Positions 53,270 through 61,630 of a DNA stretch of 64,000 bases are shown piece by piece. The position numbers and the translations under genes were made by a program. Each line of letters starts with the position of its first letter. Within the stretch, counting starts at the first letter, position 1. The notes under the pieces were generated by a model. That model made no database searches and had not been told where the DNA came from. It saw only the letters and a program-made list of their open reading frames with translations. The DNA comes from an uncultured Ruminococcus sp. (GTDB lineage: Bacteria > Bacillota > Clostridia > Oscillospirales > Ruminococcaceae), in NCBI GenBank assembly GCA_947624295.1, contig CANQJV010000003.1, positions 1 to 64,000 on the forward strand. The letters run 5' to 3'.

Positions 53270-53992
53270 TTATTTCTCAAAGAATCGTTTCTGCCGGGTG
53301 TAGAACAATTCCGCATTTTCTGAAGCCGATTTCCCGACAGACTGCCGGCTGCTTATAAAGCAAAGATGTTCGCCTGATTTTTTTATTTTAGATAAATATT
53401 TTGACAATGGCACAAAGAGATTATGTGTATTGCCTGTCATATCAATCACAAAAAGTATCTGCGGAATATCGTTTCCCATTGTCATTTCAGTCACTGATGC
53501 ACTTTCAACATTCAGCTGTTTTTCGAGGAATTTAGATACAGCTTTTTTGAGATGTTCAACAGAATGACTGCACGGATGAAAACTCATTTTATCATTGTGG
53601 TTGTATGAAATTGCCTTTATACGCTGACTTTTAGCAATCATAAGGATAGATTTTATTTCCTGCGAGGAAAATTCCTTGCCGTATGAATTAGGATTAAGGA
53701 CAGCCGAAGTTGTCTGTATCAAATCAAAAAATCTGAGGCAATTTATTTTATAGCAGTCAACATAACGTTTTGCGAATTGCTGTAAAGCCTGATAACTCGT
53801 AAAGAACGGTATAAAAATATCGCCGTTTGGATTCTGAGTAGTGACAAGTTCAAGCTGTATATCGTCATTTGCCTGTTGTGACGGTGCATTTTTGCAAATC
53901 ACATAAACGTCACTTCTTATGAGTGTCTGCAAAAACGCCGAACGTTTTTCAGGTTCAGCTATAGCTTCTTTCAGAAGTTCATCAAGATTCAT
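53270..53992 (-). CDS. SseB-like protein
   Basis: 240 residues, cytoplasmic. The N-terminal half (LLKEAIAEPEKRSAFLQTLIRSDVYV... DIFIPFFTSYQALQQFA) resembles the SseB N-terminal domain; the second half resembles the SseB C-terminal domain. SseB affects serine sensitivity in E. coli but its biochemical role is poorly defined. It sits inside the ruv operon, between ruvA and ruvB; a connection to recombination is not evident. Confidence 0.7.
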   Translation of the reverse strand: MNLDELLKEAIAEPEKRSAFLQTLIRSDVYVICKNAPSQQANDDIQLELVTTQNPNGDIFIPFFTSYQALQQFAKRYVDCYKINCLRFFDLIQTTSAVLNPNSYGKEFSSQEIKSILMIAKSQRIKAISYNHNDKMSFHPCSHSVEHLKKAVSKFLEKQLNVESASVTEMTMGNDIPQILFVIDMTGNTHNLFVPLSKYLSKIKKSGEHLCFISSRQSVGKSASENAELFYTRQKRFFEK

Positions 53993-54029
53993 TGTTATAT
54001 TCCTTTCAAATTAAAGTTAAAAGTAGTAA

Positions 54030-54635
54030 TCATTTTCCCGATGCTATATATCGGAGAGTTTCCTTTATAAGACCCTGCGTGTCAAGCGATGAGTCAAGTT
54101 TCCGCAATATAGGAGCAATTTCGCCTTGAGAGTACCCGAGTACCATAAGAGCCTCCATAGCCTCACCAATTGCGGAGCTGTCTGGTACAGCTGAAACGCC
54201 TGCATAATCGGTACTGCTTATACTAAGCGATTCAGACGAAATCTTGTCTTTGAGTTCAAGTACAATACGTTGTGCAGTTTTAGCACCTATGCCCTTTGTT
54301 TTAGTAAAAGCCTTGCTGTCACCTGATGCAACAATGAACGCAAAATTTTCGGGGGTCACATCAGACAAAATTGAAACAGCTGCTTTTCCGCCTACACCTG
54401 TTACTGAAATAAGCTGACGGAAACAATTCAATTCCTGCTGACTTGCAAAACCGAAAAGTTCAACAACATTTTCTTTTATATACAAATGCGTATACAGCAT
54501 AGTTTCGGAGCCGATTTCGCCGAGTTTTGAAATTGTATTGTACGACGTTCTGCAACCGTACCCTACACCTCCGCATTCTATAACAACAAAGTTCATTTCT
54601 TTTGTTAAAATTTTCCCGTTAAGGCTGTAAATCAT
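54030..54635 (-). CDS. ruvA: Holliday junction DNA helicase subunit RuvA
   Basis: 201 residues. The OB-fold N-terminus (MIYSLNGKIL, GVGYGCRTS), the HhH motifs (LISVTGVGGKAAVSIL, TKGIGAKTAQRIVLELK) and the C-terminal RuvB-binding domain (EAMEALMVLGYSQGEI) are all present. It starts 7 nt downstream of ruvC. Confidence 0.96.
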   Translation of the reverse strand: MIYSLNGKILTKEMNFVVIECGGVGYGCRTSYNTISKLGEIGSETMLYTHLYIKENVVELFGFASQQELNCFRQLISVTGVGGKAAVSILSDVTPENFAFIVASGDSKAFTKTKGIGAKTAQRIVLELKDKISSESLSISSTDYAGVSAVPDSSAIGEAMEALMVLGYSQGEIAPILRKLDSSLDTQGLIKETLRYIASGK

Positions 54636-54642
54636 ATAACTA

Positions 54643-55128
54643 TTACCCCCATCTTGTTGTGTGACCGTGACATATAGCTATAGCAAGCGCATCAGCAGCA
54701 TCATCAGGTTTCGGGATTTGCGCAAGGTTAAGCAGTTGCCTTGTCATTTCCATAACCTGTTTTTTTTCAGCTTTACCGTAACCTACTACAGCTGATTTCA
54801 CTTGCAGAGGCGTGTACTCGAATACAGGTACGCATCTTGTTGCGGCTGAAAGTACAGTTACACCTCTTGCCTGAGCGACATCAATAGCAGTTTTCTGATT
54901 AGTAGTAAAGAACAGCTTTTCAATCGCCATACAATGAGGGTGATATTTGTCAAATATGTATTCCATATCAGTATGGATTGCCCGTAAACGTTCTGTGAAC
55001 GGAGTATGAGCCTCCGTCAGAACGGCACCGTATTCAAGCGGTCTGAAATTCATACCGTCATATTCGACAATACCGAAGCCTACAATAGCATAACCGGGGT
55101 CAACACCTAAAATTCTTATATTCTTCAA
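54643..55128 (-). CDS. ruvC: Holliday junction endonuclease RuvC
   Basis: Resolves Holliday junctions by symmetric cleavage. ILGVDPGYAIVGFG with the first catalytic Asp, AIEKLFFTTNQKTAIDVAQARG with Glu, and KPDDAADALAIAICH with the last acidic pair. 161 residues if translation starts at TTG 55128, which has AGCAGGT 7 nt upstream; the tracked TTG at 55152 has no RBS and there is no ATG. First gene of the ruv operon, promoter at 55164-55192. Confidence 0.94.
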   Translation of the reverse strand: MKNIRILGVDPGYAIVGFGIVEYDGMNFRPLEYGAVLTEAHTPFTERLRAIHTDMEYIFDKYHPHCMAIEKLFFTTNQKTAIDVAQARGVTVLSAATRCVPVFEYTPLQVKSAVVGYGKAEKKQVMEMTRQLLNLAQIPKPDDAADALAIAICHGHTTRWG

Positions 55129-55163
55129 TTTATATACCTGCTTTATTTTCAATATACTTTATT

Positions 55164-55192
55164 ATTATAACACATTTCAGTTTATATTTCAA
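55164..55192 (-). promoter_or_regulatory. Promoter of the ruvC-led gene run
   Basis: Minus strand TTGAAA (55187-55192), 17 nt, TATAAT (55164-55169). Confidence 0.7.
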
Positions 55193-55231
55193 GAGTTTTG
55201 TAAAATAAATATGCAATTAAAACATCAGTAC

Positions 55232-55260
55232 TTGATTTTTATACTGTAATCTGCTATAAT
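55232..55260 (+). promoter_or_regulatory. Promoter of pheA
   Basis: TTGATT (55232-55237), 17 nt, TATAAT (55255-55260). No T-box or Phe-rich leader follows. Confidence 0.7.
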
Positions 55261-55292
55261 AATAATACAAATATATCCTTTAGAGGAAAAAT

Positions 55293-55325
55293 ATGGACTT
55301 GAATCAACCGGAGGAAAAAATATGA
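55293..55325 (+). CDS. Ten-codon leader ORF coupled to pheA
   Basis: ATG with a GAGG box encodes MDLNQPEEKI and stops at a TGA that overlaps the pheA ATG (ATGA). The leader's RBS, start and first codons are a near copy of the pheA RBS, start and codons 2-5 (GAGGAAAAATATG... ACTTGAATCAAC twice, 29 nt apart), so a small tandem duplication made it. Translation is likely, function unknown. Confidence 0.5.
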   Translation: MDLNQPEEKI

Positions 55326-56437
55326 ACTTGAATCAACTCAGAAACAATATTGATGATATAGACAAGCAGATACTTGACCTTTTCATGAAACGAATGGAAT
55401 TATGTAAAAGTGTTGCTGATTACAAAAAAGCAAATGATTTGCCTGTATTTCAGGGCGACCGTGAAAAACAGGTGATTGACAGAATAAAAGTTCTTACAAA
55501 TGACAGGGAACTTGAATCAGGTACAGCAGCACTTTTCACGACAATCATGGATATAAGCAAAATTTTACAGAACCGCAAGCTGTTATCAGACGAAAGCAAC
55601 AACACATATGCCGTCCCCGATTTCGCAAACGCACGTAAAATAGGCTGTCAAGGCACATCAGGCGCAAATTCAGAAACTGCTGCACGTCTTATTTTCGGCG
55701 GAAAACAACTGACTTTCTACAAAACTTTCGAGGAAGTTTTTTCAGCCGTGCAGTCAGGTGAAATTGATTACGGTGTATTGCCTGTACACAATTCAACAGA
55801 AGGTTCAGTAAACAGCACATATGATTTAATGGCTAAATACAGCGTTTATACTGTAAAAGAGGTATGTGTTGAGATAAATCACTGCCTTGCCACGAAAAAC
55901 AATATTTCACTTGATGACATAGATACAGTTTACTCGCACCCGCAGGCAATTGCACAATGTTGTGATTTCCTCACGGCACACGGGCTGAAAACAAGCGAAT
56001 ACGGCAATACAGCGACAGCTGCCGAAATGGTATTTAACAGTACCGAAAATATCGCTGCTATTTGTTCAGTGGAATGCGCTGAAAAAATCGGTCTGCACAT
56101 AGTCGCCGAAAATATCGCTGACTGTTCAGTAAACCGCACAAGATTTATCTGTATTGCACGTGATATGCAAGTTGCACCTGATGCGGATACGATTTCAGTC
56201 ATGATAAAAATCCCCGATACAGAGGGAAGTTTGTACAGACTTTTAACAAAATTCTATGTAAACGGTATGAATTTACAGAAAATCGAAAGCAGACCCTTGA
56301 AAGACGGCAGTTTTAACGTTATGTTTTATCTTGATTTTGACGGTAAAATAAACGACCCTGCTGTAAAGGCACTGATGAACGATTTAGCTGGAAATGTCGA
56401 ATATTTCAGATTTCTCGGCACTTTTAAGAACGAATAG
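55322..56437 (+). CDS. pheA: Bifunctional chorismate mutase / prephenate dehydratase
   Basis: Makes phenylpyruvate from chorismate in two steps. 371 residues. An AroQ-type mutase domain (1-90: LRNNIDDIDKQILDLFMKRM), the dehydratase domain (about 108-285: GCQGTSGANSETAA, VLPVHNSTEGSVNSTYDL, NRTRFICIAR), and an ACT domain (about 295-370: TEGSLYRLLTKFYVNGMNL, KIESRPL) for phenylalanine feedback. GGAGG RBS; start overlaps a leader ORF. Followed 16 nt later by metH. Confidence 0.96.
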   Translation: MNLNQLRNNIDDIDKQILDLFMKRMELCKSVADYKKANDLPVFQGDREKQVIDRIKVLTNDRELESGTAALFTTIMDISKILQNRKLLSDESNNTYAVPDFANARKIGCQGTSGANSETAARLIFGGKQLTFYKTFEEVFSAVQSGEIDYGVLPVHNSTEGSVNSTYDLMAKYSVYTVKEVCVEINHCLATKNNISLDDIDTVYSHPQAIAQCCDFLTAHGLKTSEYGNTATAAEMVFNSTENIAAICSVECAEKIGLHIVAENIADCSVNRTRFICIARDMQVAPDADTISVMIKIPDTEGSLYRLLTKFYVNGMNLQKIESRPLKDGSFNVMFYLDFDGKINDPAVKALMNDLAGNVEYFRFLGTFKNE

Positions 56438-56453
56438 TTGAATAGGTGATTAT

Positions 56454-58808
56454 ATGAAAGAAAATTTTTTTGACTTACTCGAAAAATCAGAATTTGTTTT
56501 TCTTGACGGCGGAATGGGTACAATGTTACAATCTATGGGCGTTGAGAGCCATATCCCTGAACTGCTGAACATTAAAAACCCTGAAATTATCACGGATATA
56601 CACAAACAGTACATCAATGCAGGAGCAGATATAATTTACGCAAATACTTTCGGAGCAAATGCCCTGAAACTCAACGGGAGCGGTTACACTGTTGCTGACG
56701 TTGTTTCGGCAGGAGTGGAAAACGCCCTGAAAGCAGGGAATGCAATTGTTGCGCTTGATATGGGTTCACTCGGGCAACTGCTTGAGCCGTCAGGCACGCT
56801 GAAATTCGAACAGGCTTATGAACTGTATAAGGAAATCGTTATTGCAGGTTCACAAGCTGATTTGATTGTAATAGAAACAATGACCGACTTATACGAAGTA
56901 AAAGCAGCACTTCTTGCAGCAAAAGAAAATTCCGATAAGCCTGTACTCGTAACGATGACATTCGAGGAAAATATGCGTACTTTTACGGGAGTATCACCCG
57001 AATGCATGATTGCTGTACTGGAGGGACTGGGAGCTGATGCTGTAGGCGTGAACTGTTCGCTTGGACCTGACGAGTTATACCCTGTTATCGAGAAAATATG
57101 TTCTCTTACGACTTTACCTGTAATCGCCAAACCAAACGCTGGACTTCCCGACCCTGTAACGAATAAATTCAGCGTAACACCGGAGCAATTTGCTGAAAGT
57201 GCGGTGAAACTTGCGAAAGCAGGCGTGAAAATTTTCGGAGGCTGCTGCGGAACTACTCCGGCACATATATCAGCTGTTATAGATGCTCTTTCAGGAACAG
57301 AGTACACTCCGCAGGATATTGTTAAAAAAAGCGTTGTATGTTCGGCAGTGAATTGCGTTGAAATAAATCAGCCACGTGTTATAGGCGAAAGAATCAACCC
57401 TACAGGCAAAAAGCGTTTCAAACAGGCGTTGATAGAACACGATATAGACTATATTCTCTCGCAGGCTGTAGAACAAGTCCACGCCGGTGCTGAAATACTT
57501 GATGTGAACGTAGGTTTGCCTGATATTGACGAAAAAGAAATGATGACAGAAGCTGTCAAGGCGATACAAGGCGTATGTGATGCCCCATTACAGCTTGATT
57601 CCACTATTCCTGCTGTACTTGAGGCAGGACTGAGAGTATACAACGGTAAAGCTATTGTTAATTCAGTAAACGGTGAGGACGAATCGCTTGATTCAATACT
57701 TCCGCTTGTGAAAAAATACGGTGCAGCTGTTGTCGGGCTTACGCTTGACAAGAACGGTATTCCTAAAAAGGCTGAGGAACGTTTTGCGATTGCGGTAAAA
57801 ATAATGAACAGGGCGATAGAATACGGTATTCCGAAAGAAGATGTATTTATAGACTGCCTTACTCTCACGGCATCAGCGGAGCAGGACGGTGTCCCTGAAA
57901 CGCTCAACGCACTTCATAGAGTAAAAAAAGAACTCGGGCTGAAAACTGTCCTTGGCGTATCGAATATATCGTTCGGCTTGCCTGAACGTGAAACTATTAC
58001 ACGTACTTTCCTTACAATGGCTTTGCAGATGGGACTTGACTTGCCTATTATAAACCCGAATGTTGATTCAATCATAGGTGCTGTCCGTGCGTATAGACTT
58101 CTTGCGGGTATAGACAAAGATTCGCAGGAATTTATATCAATATACGCAAATCAGCCTGTACAAAAGCCCGTAATTACAGAGAAATCCGCTCCTGACCTGA
58201 TATATGCAGTAGAAAACGGCTTGAAAACAGATGCCGTGAATGCTGTAAAAGAATTAACAAAAGCAGTCGAGCCGATGGACATTATAAACAATTACCTTAT
58301 TCCTGCACTTGATTCCGCAGGCGAAAAATTCGAAAAGGGTACTATATTTCTTCCGCAGCTTATCCTGACCGCAGGTTCAGCGCAGGCTTGTTTTGACGTA
58401 ATCAAAGAAAAACTTGCTGATAACGGCGAAAAAACAGTATCAAAGGGCGAAATTGTCCTTGCAACAGTAAAGGGCGATATTCACGACATAGGCAAGAATA
58501 TTGTAAAAGTTTTACTTGAAAGCTACGGATTCACTGTAATTGATTTAGGGAAAGACGTTCCGCCTGAAACTATAGTAAATACAGCGATTTCCCGTAAAGT
58601 CAGACTCGTCGGTTTATCGGCACTTATGACAACTACACTGTCCTCAATGGCTGAAACCGTCGCACTTCTCAACGAAAAATACCCCGAATGCAAAACAGTT
58701 GTAGGAGGTGCTGTACTTACAGCCTCATACGCTGAACAGATTCATGCTGATTTCTATGCGAAAGATGCGAAACAAACAGTAGATATAGCAGGAGAAATAT
58801 ATTCCTGA
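56454..58808 (+). CDS. metH: Cobalamin-dependent methionine synthase, short form
   Basis: Transfers a methyl group from methyl-tetrahydrofolate through B12 to homocysteine. 784 residues. The homocysteine domain (1-290) has DGGMGTMLQ and the zinc ligands in VNCSLGPDE and FGGCCGTTP. The pterin domain (about 310-570) has IGERINPTGKKRFK and LDVNVGLPDIDE. The B12 domain (about 580-784) has DIHDIGKNIV, the His ligand motif, and VGLSALMTTT. The C-terminal reactivation (AdoMet-binding) domain of E. coli MetH is missing, as in many anaerobes, where a separate protein may serve. Cotranscribed with pheA. Confidence 0.94.
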   Translation: MKENFFDLLEKSEFVFLDGGMGTMLQSMGVESHIPELLNIKNPEIITDIHKQYINAGADIIYANTFGANALKLNGSGYTVADVVSAGVENALKAGNAIVALDMGSLGQLLEPSGTLKFEQAYELYKEIVIAGSQADLIVIETMTDLYEVKAALLAAKENSDKPVLVTMTFEENMRTFTGVSPECMIAVLEGLGADAVGVNCSLGPDELYPVIEKICSLTTLPVIAKPNAGLPDPVTNKFSVTPEQFAESAVKLAKAGVKIFGGCCGTTPAHISAVIDALSGTEYTPQDIVKKSVVCSAVNCVEINQPRVIGERINPTGKKRFKQALIEHDIDYILSQAVEQVHAGAEILDVNVGLPDIDEKEMMTEAVKAIQGVCDAPLQLDSTIPAVLEAGLRVYNGKAIVNSVNGEDESLDSILPLVKKYGAAVVGLTLDKNGIPKKAEERFAIAVKIMNRAIEYGIPKEDVFIDCLTLTASAEQDGVPETLNALHRVKKELGLKTVLGVSNISFGLPERETITRTFLTMALQMGLDLPIINPNVDSIIGAVRAYRLLAGIDKDSQEFISIYANQPVQKPVITEKSAPDLIYAVENGLKTDAVNAVKELTKAVEPMDIINNYLIPALDSAGEKFEKGTIFLPQLILTAGSAQACFDVIKEKLADNGEKTVSKGEIVLATVKGDIHDIGKNIVKVLLESYGFTVIDLGKDVPPETIVNTAISRKVRLVGLSALMTTTLSSMAETVALLNEKYPECKTVVGGAVLTASYAEQIHADFYAKDAKQTVDIAGEIYS

Positions 58809-58863
58809 TTTGAAAATCAGCTATATACCGTATTTTCTGACCATAAGAAAACGAGGTGATTTC

Positions 58864-59250
58864 GTGGACTTGCTTATCATGATAGTTTGCATAATGGGAA
58901 TATGGTTATGGGCAGAGGCTTGTAAAGCACCAAAATCAAAGCCTAAGCCTAAAGATGACCCCGATAAGAAAACTCAGGAAAAATTTGCCGTGCAGATACT
59001 CAAAAAAAAGACATCTCCCGAAGAAATTGCCGAAAAAGAAGGTTACGATATAGAACATATAAAGCAATGGGTTCAGGAATATACTGATTATGCCGTGAAA
59101 TACTCATTCGATGCGAAAAAAATAAACGCCCATATAGACAGTCTTACAGACGATATAGCTTTCCTCAAACAAATATGCCGTGAATATATAGGTGACGACT
59201 GGGAAGAAAAAACTGATTACCAGAACCGCACAAGAAATAAATATAAATAA
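58864..59250 (+). CDS. Small membrane-anchored protein of unknown function
   Basis: 128 residues from GTG 58864, which has GAGGTG 5 nt upstream; the tracked TTG start 18 codons earlier has no RBS. One N-terminal membrane helix (LLIMIVCIMGIWLWAEA), a Lys/Pro-rich linker (PKSKPKPKDD), and a cytoplasmic part with an HTH-like stretch (TSPEEIAEKEGYDIEHIKQW) and a helical tail. Not recognised as a known family. Same direction as metH, no terminator between them. Confidence 0.65.
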   Translation: MDLLIMIVCIMGIWLWAEACKAPKSKPKPKDDPDKKTQEKFAVQILKKKTSPEEIAEKEGYDIEHIKQWVQEYTDYAVKYSFDAKKINAHIDSLTDDIAFLKQICREYIGDDWEEKTDYQNRTRNKYK

Positions 59251-59362
59251 ATATAACAAATTAAAACTAATTTAACAATTATTTTTCTTGTGGGTTAATA
59301 TATTGGTCGTTTTTACTAAATATTTTCGGAATATTTCTACACTGCAAATTTCACAAAAATCA

Positions 59363-59391
59363 TTGACCTTTTTTGAACAATGTGTTACAAT
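59363..59391 (+). promoter_or_regulatory. Promoter of the GH5-cohesin cluster
   Basis: TTGACC (59363-59368), 17 nt, TACAAT (59386-59391), 77 nt before the ATG. The A/T-rich interval 59251-59362 shows nothing else. Confidence 0.65.
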
Positions 59392-59467
59392 TAGTTAAAC
59401 GGGAAAATTTTTTGCACTGTAGTTTTTTCGTGATGTTATAAATATAATTTTTTCGGAGGGAATTAAA

Positions 59468-61606
59468 ATGATTAAATCAAAAATTACACGTTTTGTAAGC
59501 ATGGTTTCAGCTGCTGCCTGCGTAACAGCTTGTGTCAATTTCTCATCTTTCGTTGATATTTCGGAGGCTGTTGAAGTAAAAACTGCTTTCGAAATAACTG
59601 AAGATATGGGACTTGGCTGGAATCTCGGCAACACTTTTGACTCATACAATAACAAAGTTGACAAAATGGGTCTTGAGGCTGAAACAACTTGGGGCAATCC
59701 TAAAACTACAAACGAAATGCTTGACGCTGTAAAGGCAAAAGGTTTCAATACAATACGTGTTCCTGTAACGTGGTATCAGCACGTTGACGAAAATTACACT
59801 ATTGATGCTGAATGGCTTGCACGTGTAAAAGAAGTTGTTGACCACTGCTATAACAACGGTATGTATGTTATCCTTAATCTTCACCACGAAGAACCATATC
59901 AGAACCGTTCAACTCTCGGTGCTGATTACGAGGAAATAAACGGCTATGTTACGGCACTCTGGGGACAGCTTGCTGAAACTTTCAAGGATTACGACCAGCA
60001 CCTTATATTCGAAACAATGAACGAACCTCGTGCAACAGGTACAGACCACGAATGGTGGGGACCTACTGCTGAAGAAGTTGATACAATTAACAAAATCAAC
60101 GCAAATTCTCTTGATGTTATCCGTAAAGCAGGCGGTCAGAATGAAACTCGTCTTGTAATGATGCCGGGTTACTGCGCATCAAGCGATACGTCAATGATGT
60201 CAAAAGTTGTCATTCCTGATGACGATTTCGTTGCAGCATCTGTTCACGCTTATTCACCTTACAGCTTTGCTATGGATGCAACTTATACTGAACACGATAC
60301 ATTTACAGACGCAAATAAAAATGAACTCGTAAGCATTATGGACGGTATCAGAAAAACTTTCAGCGATAAAGATATTCCTGTAGTCCTTGGCGAATTCAGT
60401 GCCTCAAACTTCGATAATACTGATGCAAGATGCGAATGGGCTGAGGCTTACCTCACAACTGCTAAAACATTCGGTTTCCCATGTGTTCTCTGGGATAACA
60501 ACGTTGTATCAAATAACGGCGGTGAGGCTCACGGCTACCTCGACAGAAAAAATCTCAAATGGTATGATGTTTCAGAACCTGTAGTTGATACAATGGTTAA
60601 AATTATAAACGATGATTCAATCGTATGGGGCAGTGAAAGAAAATCACCTGTTATTGAACACGATGACATTACAACAGGCAAACAGCTCATTGATACAACT
60701 TATGACCTCGATGCTTCCGTAAAAGACGGTAACTGCACTCCCGGTCTTAATGCAGACTGGACACTTCTTGAAGGCGGTGACGTTGCTGTACAGTATACAG
60801 GCGAAGCTCCTGTTATTGCGGTATGCGACGGCGAATGGAACAACTGGACTGAAATAAAGCCTTATGACGATGTTGACGGTATTGCCTACTACTCATCTGA
60901 ACATATCAAATCAGCATGGAGCGGTGATACTGCTGATATACAGCACCTTTTCGTAAGAACCAACAGTAAAACTACTGTTACTGCAATCGCTGTAATTGGC
61001 GGAGGAGATGTTGTTGACCCGCCTGAAGACAATACAAAAATCTATAAAGTTGACATGGCTAACAGAGGCGATTCCGATGTACTCACTTTCACAATCGAGG
61101 GTGCAGCAGGCTCAACAACAAACGGTTGTGTAGGCTATATGGGCGAAGATTGGGTATCCCTTGAATGGGAAGGCAAAATCGGTGCTGACGGAAAACTTAA
61201 TGTTGAAGTTGATATTTCTTCCGTTCCAAAGAGCGTAACTTCCGCTGAAATCCAGATATGGTGGTGCGATGACGAAAACGGTGAAATGACAACATATAAC
61301 TTCAAATCAGGCGAAACTGTATCAACAACTACAACAGCACAGCCGTCACCCGGCACAACTACTACAACTAATTCAGACCTTCCTCCGGCACCTGACGGCT
61401 TGATTTGCGGTGATGCTAACGGCGACCATCAAATAAATATGGCTGACGTTGCTACAATAATCCAGTATATCGGCAACAAAGACGCATATTCTGTTTCAAG
61501 CACTAAAGAAGCTGATACAAATGCGGACGGTCAGATAACAGGCGAAGATGCGCTTATAATACAGCAATACCTTGCAAAAATGTACACTTCACTTCCTGTT
61601 AAATAA
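59468..61606 (+). CDS. Secreted GH5 endoglucanase with accessory modules and dockerin
   Basis: A 712-residue cellulosomal enzyme. A signal peptide (about 1-34) precedes the GH5 catalytic domain (about 40-385), which resembles subfamily 4: MGLGWNLGNTFDS, GFNTIRVPVTW, acid/base Glu-186 in FETMNEPR and nucleophile Glu-309 in VLGEFSASN. Two beta-rich modules follow (about 405-515 and 520-625); the Trp-rich first (DGEWNNWTEIKP) is a candidate carbohydrate-binding module, the second also. A Thr/Pro linker leads to a two-repeat dockerin (about 647-712) with GDANGDHQINMADVA and DTNADGQITGEDA calcium loops. Probably cuts beta-1,4-glucan or xyloglucan chains; exact specificity not set. GGAGGG RBS. Confidence 0.92.
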   Translation: MIKSKITRFVSMVSAAACVTACVNFSSFVDISEAVEVKTAFEITEDMGLGWNLGNTFDSYNNKVDKMGLEAETTWGNPKTTNEMLDAVKAKGFNTIRVPVTWYQHVDENYTIDAEWLARVKEVVDHCYNNGMYVILNLHHEEPYQNRSTLGADYEEINGYVTALWGQLAETFKDYDQHLIFETMNEPRATGTDHEWWGPTAEEVDTINKINANSLDVIRKAGGQNETRLVMMPGYCASSDTSMMSKVVIPDDDFVAASVHAYSPYSFAMDATYTEHDTFTDANKNELVSIMDGIRKTFSDKDIPVVLGEFSASNFDNTDARCEWAEAYLTTAKTFGFPCVLWDNNVVSNNGGEAHGYLDRKNLKWYDVSEPVVDTMVKIINDDSIVWGSERKSPVIEHDDITTGKQLIDTTYDLDASVKDGNCTPGLNADWTLLEGGDVAVQYTGEAPVIAVCDGEWNNWTEIKPYDDVDGIAYYSSEHIKSAWSGDTADIQHLFVRTNSKTTVTAIAVIGGGDVVDPPEDNTKIYKVDMANRGDSDVLTFTIEGAAGSTTNGCVGYMGEDWVSLEWEGKIGADGKLNVEVDISSVPKSVTSAEIQIWWCDDENGEMTTYNFKSGETVSTTTTAQPSPGTTTTTNSDLPPAPDGLICGDANGDHQINMADVATIIQYIGNKDAYSVSSTKEADTNADGQITGEDALIIQQYLAKMYTSLPVK

Positions 61607-61630
61607 TTTTCAGAAAGGGCATATGTAACA

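Noticed and set aside
59468-59560. Lipobox-like VTAC in the GH5 signal peptide
   Set aside because: Residues around it do not form a clean lipobox and a dockerin enzyme should be released; a standard signal peptide is more likely.
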